11,036 nt of DNA. Source: Pseudomonadota bacterium. GTDB taxonomy: Bacteria; Myxococcota_A; Polyangia; Polyangiales; Polyangiaceae. The stretch is taken from positions 1-11,036 of the forward strand of contig QGUH01000039.1 of assembly GCA_003242355.1 (NCBI GenBank). Direction: 5' to 3'. The notes under the pieces are model-generated. The model searched no databases and was not told where the DNA came from. It saw nothing but the letters and a program-made list of their open reading frames with translations. Position numbers and translations under genes: made by a program. Below, in pieces: positions 1-6,812 of this stretch (the stretch's first letter is position 1; each line of letters opens with the position of its first letter).

Positions 1-451
1 CCTTTACTGGGCTTGTTTTGCCTTAAACCCTGCCCGGCTCCGTCTTCCGTGAAGCCTTGAGATGATTGCTCGGGGGAGGGCCGCGGCGTCGTCGAGAGGT
101 CGATGGTTGCACCCACGTGGGCGGTCGCTGGTGCAGGCGGTCGGTAAAGTGGCTGTTCGAAGCCGCCGAGCGAGCTCAGGCCGGCCCACTTTGTCCAGGT
201 TCCGCATGGCAGCGGTGGGGAGCCGAGAGTGAGAATGACGGATGCGACCCCCGTGGGCGGGAAGCTCTCGGAGGTCCTCTGAACGAACCGTGCTCACCTG
301 CTTCGCACAATGTCCGGCGGCGCGCACCATGAGGCCGAACCGCGAGACGGACGGCTGACGAGGGGCATCCGATCACATTTCGGGTCGCGCTGCGCGGGGC
401 GGGGGCGCGCCGTTGGCTCGAGCAGGTGCACGCTCGTTCCGTCCACCCACG
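1..451. other. Left-end stretch without a supportable gene
   Basis: I found no convincing gene here on either strand. Open frames exist, but they are short, mutually overlapping, lack recognisable domains, and are what a G+C-rich sequence gives by chance. The first 60 bases are visibly more A/T-rich than the rest. The only clear structure is at the right edge: CCACCC (443-448), a 3-base spacer and GGGTGG (452-457) form a perfect 6-bp inverted repeat whose right arm is the first bases of the tandem repeat array. A gene decayed beyond recognition cannot be excluded, because a probable gene remnant lies just beyond the array. Confidence 0.5.
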
Positions 452-624
452 GGGTGGCGCGATGACCTTGGCGATCGCGCATCTCGGGCAACGCTTTGAT
501 GCGCGTCGGAACGGCCGGGTGGCGCGATGATCTTGGCGATCGCGCATCTCGGGCAACGCTTTGATGCGCGTCGGAACGGCCGGGTGGCGCGATGATCTTG
601 GCGATCGCGCATCTCGGGCAACGC
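452..624. repeat. 65-bp tandem repeat array, 2.7 copies
   Basis: Three head-to-tail copies: 452-516, 517-581 and a truncated 43-bp copy at 582-624. The two full copies differ at one base (C466 versus T531). The truncated copy matches the second exactly over its length. Each full unit contains two overlapping inverted repeats. In copy 1, GCGCGAT (457-463) pairs with ATCGCGC (474-480). Alternatively CGCGCATC (476-483) pairs with GATGCGCG (498-505) across a 14-base loop, extendable by three pairs past a bulged T475. The two hairpins share bases and are mutually exclusive. The unit length is not a multiple of three, so each copy is read in a different frame, which argues against a coding repeat. 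Near identity suggests recent or homogenised duplication. It may belong to a dispersed intergenic repeat family, but a single window cannot show that. Confidence 0.9.
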
Positions 625-777
625 GCGGAGCACGTGTTTGGGGCCCTGCGCAATCTCGGATTCTCGGAACGAGAGTCGAGAAGCGCGGTCAGGCGCGTGC
701 TCGAAACCGCCGAGACGCGTTGTCCGAAGACACTGCTCCGCGCTGCGCTCGTGCTACTGACCGCGCAGTTTGCCTGA
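592..777 (+). pseudogene. Probable gene remnant: RuvA C-terminal-like helical domain
   Basis: A 61-codon frame whose first third is repeat sequence and whose last ~50 residues look like a real domain. A helical stretch containing ALRNLGFSERE (about residues 18-28) is followed by a paired basic/hydrophobic helix and a second amphipathic helix (TLLRAALVLL). The 'L-x-x-L-G-[FY]-x-x-x-E' pattern is typical of the three-helix C-terminal domain of RuvA. From memory, similar domains end some myxobacterial HNH-endonuclease-type proteins, but I see no HNH motif upstream. The frame opens only at 565, inside repeat copy 2, and the ATG at 592 lies within repeat copy 3 without a visible ribosome binding site. 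The best reading is the 3' end of a gene whose upstream part was lost or replaced by the repeat array. It could instead be a genuine small protein or a chance frame. Confidence 0.4.
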
Positions 778-973
778 AGGCGCCGCGTGGTCGGCCACGC
801 CCCTGCGACGTTCGGGACGGCCGAGGTTTTGCCCGCGACTCGGTTCGGCGTTGCGTGCGAGGTGCGAATTTCACGACGAGCGCACGGCGGAAGCTCAGGT
901 GCGCCCGGCCGTTCGAGGCGCCGCAACGGTTCGTGCGCAACTGGTCACCGGGCCGTGCCGAGCCGTTGGGAGC

Positions 974-1801
974 ATGAGCCTCGATGCCCTCCCGATCCGG
1001 ATTCGAATGCCCGTCGTCGTCGCGCTCGTCTCGAGCCTCGGGGCGAGCGCGTGTAGTGGCACGATCACGAGCACCAGCATTCGCGAAACCGCGACGCCTG
1101 CCACGAAGCACGTTCGCCTCGCTCGTCCCGACGCCGTCCCCCTCGCGGCGAGCTGGAAGCAGGATGGATACCGCCTCCACGGCCGGCTCGCGTTTACCGA
1201 GGCGTGTCGGACGGAGGCCGTTCATGTCACGCGCCGCGAACGCGTCGAGGAAACACGGCCGAATCCCACGTACACCACGGCGGGGTACGTCGGAGCCGGA
1301 GTGTTCCTTGCGACGGGTATCGGCTTCGTGGTGGCCGCCCAGAATCAAGACGACACGGTACGTTGCGGCGTCAACGGGGACGTGAGGCACGGTAGCCGAT
1401 GTACGAGTCTCGCCGGCGCCTTTCAAGACTTCGGATTCGCCACTCTCGCAATCGGCGCCGGACTGCTCATCGGCACCATCCTGCACGCGCAACGTACACC
1501 GACAGTAACGACGGCCGAGCTCCCCGCCGAGCGTCGCGTCACCGTCACGCCGACGGTTCACGCTTGTGGCGATCCGTCGGAGCTCGAAGGCATCACCGTT
1601 TTGGCCGAGCTCTCCGACGGCGGCACGTGGTCTGGCACGGTCGACTCCCAGGGCTCGGTGACCATCGAGCTCAGCCGAAACCTCGTCCTTCACGGGGATC
1701 AAACGGCGCGCTTTCGCATTGCGTCCGTTACGGAGCAAACTCCGAAAGTCGTAAAATCCGGGATGCCCCTCGGCGAGCTTGCGTTGACGCGAGCACGTTG
1801 A
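974..1801 (+). CDS. Putative lipoprotein with two membrane segments, unknown function
   Basis: This encodes 275 residues of a family I do not recognise. The N-terminus has basic residues, then a hydrophobic stretch ending in GASAC (Cys27), which looks like a lipoprotein signal peptide although position -3 is Ala rather than the usual Leu. Two further hydrophobic segments lie near residues 102-122 and 153-172, separated by a polar stretch with two cysteines (131, 143). Cys78 and Cys198 are also present. The last ~75 residues are Thr/Val-rich, with alternating patterns suggesting a small beta-domain. The frame stays open upstream, but the sequence looks protein-like only from ATG 974. GGGAG at 968-972 sits only one base from that ATG, too close for a good Shine-Dalgarno site. 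An in-frame ATG at 1007 would give a shorter, still plausible signal peptide. A cell-envelope location is inferred and no function is proposed. Confidence 0.7.
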   Translation: MSLDALPIRIRMPVVVALVSSLGASACSGTITSTSIRETATPATKHVRLARPDAVPLAASWKQDGYRLHGRLAFTEACRTEAVHVTRRERVEETRPNPTYTTAGYVGAGVFLATGIGFVVAAQNQDDTVRCGVNGDVRHGSRCTSLAGAFQDFGFATLAIGAGLLIGTILHAQRTPTVTTAELPAERRVTVTPTVHACGDPSELEGITVLAELSDGGTWSGTVDSQGSVTIELSRNLVLHGDQTARFRIASVTEQTPKVVKSGMPLGELALTRAR

Positions 1802-1818
1802 GCGCCTGCAGCGCCGTT

Positions 1819-1838
1819 GGTCGAGCGAGAGCTCGATT
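1819..1838 (+). terminator. Hairpin just downstream of the lipoprotein gene
   Basis: TCGAGC (1821-1826), a GAGA loop of GNRA type (1827-1830), and GCTCGA (1831-1836) form a perfect 6-bp stem, extendable by two G-T wobble pairs. It begins 18 bases after the stop codon of the gene at 974-1801. There is no downstream T-run, so it could be a Rho-dependent or RNA-stabilising structure rather than an intrinsic terminator. Confidence 0.3.
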
Positions 1839-2000
1839 GGCAGTCGTCGGCGAACCCCGACAGGAGGCGACTCGAGTCCCCGAGCTCGGCGCGCACGCGC
1901 GCTCGCCGAACGGAGTGAGCGCGTAGACCGGATCCAGCTGCTGGGCGCTACCGAAAGGTGCCCGCGGCATTGGGTTATCTCCCGGGAGCCGAGATTCGGG

Positions 2001-2021
2001 CGACCACCACCTCGGTGGTTG
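2001..2021. terminator. Stem-loop in the convergent spacer
   Basis: ACCACC (2003-2008) and GGTGGT (2014-2019) enclose a 5-base loop. The stem extends to 8 pairs with one G-T wobble (2001/2021). Its position between converging genes suits a bidirectional terminator, but no T-run follows on either strand. Confidence 0.25.
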
Positions 2022-2196
2022 GCTGCCGGGAGCTGACGGAAGGGGGCCGGAGGGCCTGCGTGGGGACTCCGATGGGGCGGCGTAGGCCTCGCGCGGGTGG
2101 ACCCGCCGAATTCGCTTGAGTTCACTCGACGGGGACGGGCCGTGTGCCGCCTCGGCGAAAAGAGCGGTCGTGGTCGCCGTCGGATTTCGCAGATGC

Positions 2197-4479
2197 TCAC
2201 TCGGCCGGATTCCCCTCTCGCGGCGTGAGGCTCAGGGCGTCGCCGTCGCGGTCGACGAGGACGGTGGAGCGGTTGGGGATGCGAGCCGTGAGGAGGGCTT
2301 CGGCGAGGGGATCTTGGAGGTGGCGCAGGATGGTGCGGCGGATGGGGCGGGCGCCGAGGGCGGGCTCGTAGCCGAGCTCGACGAGGAGGGATTTGGCGGC
2401 GTCGGTGACCTCGAGGTGGATTTCGCGGTCGGCGAGCAGGCGCTCGACCTTGGCGAGCTCGAGGTCGGCGATGCGCAGGAGGTCGTCGCGAGACAGGGGA
2501 CGGAAGACGAGGATTTCGTCGATGCGGTTCAAGAGCTCGGGGCGGAAGAAGCGCCGCAGCTCGTCGAGCAAAACGTCGCGCAGGGCTTCGCGGCCCACGT
2601 CGGTTTCGAAGATGCGCGGCTCGGCTTCGAGCACGCGATCGGAGCCGATGTTCGTGGTGAGGATGACGACGGTGTTCGAGAAATCCGCGAGGCGACCGCG
2701 CCCGTCGGTGAGGCGCCCTTCGTCGAGCACCTGGAGCAACAGGTTGAAGACGTCTTGGTGCGCCTTCTCCACTTCGTCGAACAAGAGCGCCGAATACGGG
2801 CGCCGCCGCACGGCCTCCGTCAGAAAGCCGCCCTGCTCGCTGTCGGCGTAGCCGGGCGGCGCGCCGAGCAAGCGCTGCGCCATGTGGCGCTCCATGAACT
2901 CGCTCATGTCGAGGCGGGTCAGCGCGTGCTCGTCGTCGAAGAGCAGCTCGGCCAGCGCCTTGGCGAGCTCGGTCTTGCCGACGCCGCTCGGACCGAGGAA
3001 CAAGAACGAGCCGATGGGGCGCCCCGGGTCGCGCAGCCCCACGCGTCCACGGCGCACGGCGCGCGCCACCGCCGACACGGCCGCGTCCTGCCCGATGACG
3101 CGCTCCTTGAGGCGATCTTCGATCTTGAGCAGGCGCTCGGCTTCGCCTTCGAGCATGCGCTGCACCGGGATCCCGGTCCACACGGCGAGCGTCGAGGCGA
3201 CGTCTTCCTTTTCGACGACGGGCGGCGTGTCCGCCGGCTTTGCCTCCGCAGTGCGCACGCGCACGCGCGCCGCGGCTTCGTCGAGGAGATCGAGCGCGCT
3301 GTCCGGCAAGTGGCGATCCTGGACGTAGCGTTTGGCGAGGTCGGCAGCGGCGCGCAGGGCGTTCTCCGCGATGGTCACGCCGTGGTGCTCGGCGAGGCGC
3401 GGCGCAATCCCGCGCAGGATCTCGACCGTTTGCTCGGCGGTGGGCTCCTCGATCGGCAAGCGCGTGAGCAGACGCAGGAACAGGGGCTCGCGCTCCTCGA
3501 TGCGCTTTTCGCCCTCGGGCGTCACGGTCGCGACGAGCCGCAGCTCGCCGCGTTCGAGCGCGCCGCGCAACGTATCGAAGAGCGCGTTCGAGCCCATCGT
3601 GGCACTGGCGAGCTCGTCGAGCTCGCGCACGACGAGGATGCGTGGCGGCTCGCTTTCGCGCAGCTCCGCGAGCACGCGCCGAAAGCGTTCTTCGACTTCA
3701 CCGCGCAGGCGCGTGCCGGCCGTGAGCGCGCCCGTGTCGAGCTCGCGCAGCGGCGCTCGGCCGAGCCGCTCCGAGGCCTTGCCGCTCTCGATGGCGCGCG
3801 CGAGCGCCACGACGAGCGCGTGACGGCCCACGCCGGGCTCGCCCACGAGCAACGGATGGCACTTGGTGCGCCGCTCGAGGATCGTGAGGATGCGCTGGAG
3901 CTCCGCCTCGCGCCCGATGATCGGATCGTCGAACCCGAGCGTGACGGGGCGGAGCAGCTCGTCGCTGCCCGTCGTGGCGGCGGGCGCCGTCGGCGCGGAT
4001 GCCGAAGCGGTCGAGAGCGCGCCGAGGTGGGCGCGCAGGGCGCCCGGCGCGATGCCGAAGCTCGAGAGTAGCTCGCCGCTCGGACCGCGGATCTCCTGGG
4101 AGAGGGCGTTGAGCACGTCACCGATGCTCACCGCGGTGCGGCGTTCTCGCGTTGCTTCTCGCTCGGCGCGCTCGATGAGGTCGAGCATGGCCAGGGAGAG
4201 GTACGAAGGCTCCTTCGCGCGCGGCAATGCCGAGAGCAGCCGGTCCGCGGCGCGCACGAGCTCCGCGGGGTCGGCTCCGGCGCGGCGGAACACGTCCGCG
4301 ACTCTGCGGTCCCGATGGACGGCAGCCGCGACGAGGTGCAGCGGGAGCACCTCGGCGTGGCGCCGCTCGTCGGCCAGGCTCTGCGCCGCGACGATGAGGG
4401 CGCGCGCGTCCGGTGCGAAGCGTTCGAGCGACAACGTCGTGGGTTCGGCCGATTTCGCCATCGCGAGGGAGGATCGCAT
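2197..4479 (-). CDS. Hsp100/Clp AAA+ ATPase (ClpA/ClpB-like) with degenerate first ATPase domain
   Basis: This 760-residue protein has the Hsp100 layout of ATP-driven unfoldases that thread proteins through a hexameric pore. Residues about 15-152 form a double Clp N-domain. The first AAA+ domain (about 175-405) has Walker A GEPGVGRH at 213-220, where GEPGVGKT/S is expected. Its Walker B is ILVVRE at 281-286, with Arg285 in place of Asp. Its pore loop is GTRLRG at 255-260, with Leu replacing Tyr, and only one Arg (336) remains in the arginine-finger region. The second domain (about 440-755) is canonical: GPSGVGKT 496-503, LLFDE 565-569, sensor-1 Asn610, NRIDE 651-655 and sensor-2 GAR 709-711. 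Its pore loop is GYAD rather than GYVG. The ClpB coiled-coil middle domain is missing: only about 25 residues join the two ATPase domains. No IGL/IGF ClpP-docking loop is visible, and the C-terminus reads more like ClpB than ClpA. GGAGGG lies directly upstream of the ATG at 4479; a second ATG at 4461 has none. The fold is certain; client and partner are unknown. Confidence 0.93.
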   Translation of the reverse strand: MRSSLAMAKSAEPTTLSLERFAPDARALIVAAQSLADERRHAEVLPLHLVAAAVHRDRRVADVFRRAGADPAELVRAADRLLSALPRAKEPSYLSLAMLDLIERAEREATRERRTAVSIGDVLNALSQEIRGPSGELLSSFGIAPGALRAHLGALSTASASAPTAPAATTGSDELLRPVTLGFDDPIIGREAELQRILTILERRTKCHPLLVGEPGVGRHALVVALARAIESGKASERLGRAPLRELDTGALTAGTRLRGEVEERFRRVLAELRESEPPRILVVRELDELASATMGSNALFDTLRGALERGELRLVATVTPEGEKRIEEREPLFLRLLTRLPIEEPTAEQTVEILRGIAPRLAEHHGVTIAENALRAAADLAKRYVQDRHLPDSALDLLDEAAARVRVRTAEAKPADTPPVVEKEDVASTLAVWTGIPVQRMLEGEAERLLKIEDRLKERVIGQDAAVSAVARAVRRGRVGLRDPGRPIGSFLFLGPSGVGKTELAKALAELLFDDEHALTRLDMSEFMERHMAQRLLGAPPGYADSEQGGFLTEAVRRRPYSALLFDEVEKAHQDVFNLLLQVLDEGRLTDGRGRLADFSNTVVILTTNIGSDRVLEAEPRIFETDVGREALRDVLLDELRRFFRPELLNRIDEILVFRPLSRDDLLRIADLELAKVERLLADREIHLEVTDAAKSLLVELGYEPALGARPIRRTILRHLQDPLAEALLTARIPNRSTVLVDRDGDALSLTPREGNPAE

Positions 4480-4534
4480 GCCCTCCGTCCCGAGACCACG
4501 CCTCGCGCTCCGCTTGTGAACGTTCGAAGCGGCT

Positions 4535-5521
4535 GTGCCAAGATGGCGGAAGGCCTTGCTCCGCCTCGAAGATCTCCCCGCCTGGTTCTATTACGCATTC
4601 GGCGTCCCCTTCGGGCTCGTCTGGGGGAGCTTTCTGAACGTCGTCATTCACCGCCTGCCGCGCGAGCAGAACATCGCCTTTCCGGGCTCCACCTGCCCGA
4701 GCTGCGGCGCCCGCATTCGCGCCCGCGACAACGTGCCGGTCGTGAGCTACCTCGTGCTTCGGGGCCGCGCGCGCTGCTGCGGAGCCCCGATCTCCCCGCG
4801 GTATCCGGCGGTCGAGCTCGCCGGCGGGTTGCTCGCGCTCGCGCTGCTGCGCGTGTCGGTGCTCACGCTGCCCGGGGACACGAGCCTGCTCGTCGCGCTC
4901 GGGCTGTTCGGCCTGAACTTCGCGCTCGGGCTCGCGCTGGTCGCGCTCGCGCTCATCGATCTCGAGCACATGATTCTGCCCGACTCGCTCACGCTCGGCG
5001 GCCTCGTGCTGGGCCTCGTGACTTGCGGGTTTCGCGGTCTCGAGTTGGCAGACTCGGCGCTCGGCGCGGCGCTCGGCTTCGTGATCGTGTTCGTGCCGTT
5101 CGATCTCGTGTACGCGCGCCTGCGCGGGCACCCGGGGATGGGGCTCGGCGACGCGAAGCTGACGGCGCTCGCGGGCGCCTGGTTCGGCTGGGAAGGCGCG
5201 CTGTTCGCGCTCTTCGCCGGCGCGGTGCAGGCGACGCTCGCGGTCATCGCGGTGTTCGCGGTGCGCGGCAAGCTCGACGAGCCCGAAGCGGTGGTTCGCG
5301 AACGCGAGCTCGCCGAAGCAGCGCTCCGCGAAGCCGAAGGCGAGGAACGCGCGGAGCTCGAGCGCGCCATGGCGGAGGATCCGGTGCTTCGTCCTCCGGA
5401 GCCGGGGCTCGCGCAGGCGCGGCTGCCGTTCGGTCCGTTCCTTTCGCTCGCGATCGTCGAGTACCTGTTGCTCCGAGAGCTCGGCTTGACGCCGCTCTTC
5501 GAGCTGCTCGCGGAGGCGTGA
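4535..5521 (+). CDS. pilD: Prepilin peptidase (PilD/type IV leader peptidase)
   Basis: A 328-residue polytopic inner-membrane aspartic protease that cleaves prepilin leaders and N-methylates the new terminal residue for type IV pili or type II secretion. The N-terminal segment GSFLNVVIHRLP (31-42) and the cytoplasmic Cys-containing loop (54-82) mark the methyltransferase-associated domain. The two catalytic aspartates fit IDLEHMILPD (D142, with D150 in the PD) and GMGLGDAKL (D206, K208). The Cys loop is atypical: CPSC at 54-57 is normal, but the second pair is Cys81-Cys82 with Ala79 where a Cys is usual. A charged, Glu/Ala/Arg-rich insert (about 246-295) before the last membrane helix makes it longer than the usual 250-290 residues. 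The start is GTG 4535, placing the first helix at the normal distance; no strong ribosome binding site precedes it. It is the first gene of an overlapping trio and diverges from the Clp gene across 55 bp. No pilin genes are in the window. Confidence 0.95.
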   Translation: MPRWRKALLRLEDLPAWFYYAFGVPFGLVWGSFLNVVIHRLPREQNIAFPGSTCPSCGARIRARDNVPVVSYLVLRGRARCCGAPISPRYPAVELAGGLLALALLRVSVLTLPGDTSLLVALGLFGLNFALGLALVALALIDLEHMILPDSLTLGGLVLGLVTCGFRGLELADSALGAALGFVIVFVPFDLVYARLRGHPGMGLGDAKLTALAGAWFGWEGALFALFAGAVQATLAVIAVFAVRGKLDEPEAVVRERELAEAALREAEGEERAELERAMAEDPVLRPPEPGLAQARLPFGPFLSLAIVEYLLLRELGLTPLFELLAEA

Positions 5522-5925
5522 TGCGGCGGGCGCTGGTTGCGGTTGCCGCGTACGCAGTGACGGCTTGCGCACGGCAGGCCGAGCCGGCGCGTCCCGTCGC
5601 CGATCAGTTCATCGAGGTCGATTATCCGCCGCCGCCGGCCGAAGTCGAGGAGCGCGACGAGCGGCTCGCGGGACGCCCCGAGTGCGTGTGGATGGACGGG
5701 CACTGGGCGTGGGTCGGCCGTCGCTGGCGCTGGACTTCGGGAGAGTGGGTCGTGCCGCCGCCCGGATGCCTGCGGGCGCCGCCGACGCTTTCCTGGTCGC
5801 GGGACACGCCGGCGCGGCTCTATTACACGCCACCGCGCTGGTACCGGCCCTCGGCCGAAGATCCAGCGCGCGCCGAGCCGTGCGCGGCTCCCATTCCGTG
5901 TTTACAACGGGCAAGGCCTCAATGA
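5521..5925 (+). CDS. Small lipoprotein with WxxGxW repeats
   Basis: A 134-residue protein beginning with a short signal peptide that ends in VTAC, a good lipobox, so Cys16 is the probable lipid attachment site. The mature part is Pro-, Arg- and Trp-rich. It carries two WxxGxW units, WMDGHW (57-62) and WTSGEW (71-76), the motif of the WXXGXW/YXWVPGHW repeat family of envelope lipoproteins of unknown function. Later Trp/Tyr-Pro elements (YYTPPRWYRP, 101-110) may be degenerate repeats. The ATG shares one base with the pilD stop (TGATG), and the gene's own stop overlaps the prmC start (ATGA). It is therefore almost certainly translated in series with its neighbours. The tight coupling supports it being real despite its size; its role is not evident. 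Confidence 0.8.
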   Translation: MRRALVAVAAYAVTACARQAEPARPVADQFIEVDYPPPPAEVEERDERLAGRPECVWMDGHWAWVGRRWRWTSGEWVVPPPGCLRAPPTLSWSRDTPARLYYTPPRWYRPSAEDPARAEPCAAPIPCLQRARPQ

Positions 5926-6809
5926 CGACCGTGCCCGAAACCTGGTCCATCGGCAGCGTGTTGCGCTGGGCGACCGAGGACTTCGCCCGCCGTGGCCTTG
6001 CGCGACCGCGGCTCGAAGCCGAGCTCTTGCTCGGGCACGTGCTCGGTGTCGATCGCGTCCGACTCGTGATCGATGCGGATCGACCGCTGCGCCCCGACGA
6101 GCTCGGTAGCTTTCGCGAAGTGATCCTGCGGCGTCGGCGCGGCGAGCCCGTGGCGTACATTCGCGGTGAGCGGGAGTTCTACGGGCGGCGCTTCGTCGTG
6201 GATCGTCGCGTGCTCGTGCCGCGGCCGGAAACGGAGACTTTGGTCGAGGTGGCGCTCGAGCGCACGCGCGAGCGCTCGTTGTTCGGGCGCGCGCTCGATC
6301 TGTGCACGGGCTCGGGGTGCGTCGCGGTGACGTTCGCGCTCGAACGGCCCACGTGGAAAATCACTGCGAGTGATCTGTCGGCGGACGCGATCGACGTCGC
6401 CGCGCACAACGCCGAGCGGCTCGGGGCGCTCTTCGGGATGCGCTTCCTCGTCGGCGACTTGTTCGCGCCGCTCGCGAAAGAAGCTCGCTTCGAGCTCGTC
6501 ACGGCGAATCCACCGTACATCCCGGCGAAAGAGATCGCGACGCTCGATCGCGACGTGCGCGATTTCGAGCCGCGCCTCGCGCTCGACGGCGGCGAGGACG
6601 GCCTCGCCATCATCCGGCGCATCGTGAGCGGCGCGCGCGCGCACCTCGCGCCCGGCGGAGTGCTCGCGCTCGAGGTGGGGCACGATCAGGCCGAGCGGGT
6701 GCACGCGCTCCTGGCCGAGCACGGCTACACCGAGATCCAACGGCGTCGCGACTACGCCGGCTACGAGCGGATCGTCAGCGCGCGCGCTCCCGGCTCGGAC
6801 CCCGCGTGA
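5922..6809 (+). CDS. prmC: Peptide chain release factor N5-glutamine methyltransferase PrmC
   Basis: This 295-residue SAM-dependent enzyme methylates the glutamine of the GGQ motif in release factors RF1 and RF2, improving peptide release. The N-terminal helical substrate-recognition domain spans about residues 8-85. It is followed by the family signature region EREFYGRRF (83-91) and VLVPRPETE (97-105). The SAM-binding loop is LDLCTGSGC (126-134), with Cys in place of the more common Gly, and an acidic residue in SDLS (D151) suits ribose binding. The catalytic NPPYIP motif (196-201) is intact and binds the target glutamine amide. Length matches the family. The ATG overlaps the preceding stop by 4 bases. 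No release factor gene (prfA), a frequent neighbour in other bacteria, is present here. The gene ends 3 bp before the convergent stop at 6813. Confidence 0.95.
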   Translation: MTTVPETWSIGSVLRWATEDFARRGLARPRLEAELLLGHVLGVDRVRLVIDADRPLRPDELGSFREVILRRRRGEPVAYIRGEREFYGRRFVVDRRVLVPRPETETLVEVALERTRERSLFGRALDLCTGSGCVAVTFALERPTWKITASDLSADAIDVAAHNAERLGALFGMRFLVGDLFAPLAKEARFELVTANPPYIPAKEIATLDRDVRDFEPRLALDGGEDGLAIIRRIVSGARAHLAPGGVLALEVGHDQAERVHALLAEHGYTEIQRRRDYAGYERIVSARAPGSDPA

Positions 6810-6812
6810 CGG

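Larger units (their letters stand above)
1802..2196. other. Spacer between convergent genes, with several hairpins
   Basis: This 395-bp stretch separates the stop of the lipoprotein gene from the stop of the Clp ATPase gene. No open frame in it resembles a protein. It contains several perfect inverted repeats: TCGAGC/GCTCGA at 1821-1836, a 10-bp palindrome CTCCCGGGAG at 1979-1988, ACCACC/GGTGGT at 2003-2019, and GCGGG/CCCGC at 2093-2106. None is followed by a T-run on either strand, so these are not classical intrinsic terminators. Bidirectional transcription termination or mRNA 3'-end protection is the simplest explanation. Confidence 0.5.

Noticed and set aside
452..624. CRISPR array
   Set aside because: The 65-bp units are contiguous, without unique spacers, and no cas genes are present.
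294..926. Minus-strand frames through the 65-bp repeats giving repeated peptide blocks
   Set aside because: The unit length is not divisible by three, so each copy gives a different peptide; there is no start signal or domain.
689..3181. An 830-codon minus-strand frame spanning the lipoprotein gene and part of the Clp gene
   Set aside because: It is extremely Arg/Pro-rich with no motif, and it overlaps two genes with real domain or signal-peptide evidence.
3250..3275. Alternating GC/AC tract as a Z-DNA or repeat element
   Set aside because: It lies inside the Clp coding sequence and encodes an alternating Arg-Val stretch; codon bias explains it.
2116..4071. A 651-codon open frame on the + strand antisense to the Clp ATPase gene
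   Set aside because: Its composition is low-complexity (Glu/Ala/Arg/Val-rich) with no domain, and it mirrors the codon bias of the recognisable Clp gene on the other strand. It is a by-product of high G+C.
4505..4530. GAACGTTCGAA as a LexA- or CIRCE-like operator between the Clp and pilD genes
   Set aside because: It is palindromic but lacks the spacing of known LexA boxes and the CIRCE arms (TTAGCACTC/GAGTGCTAA).
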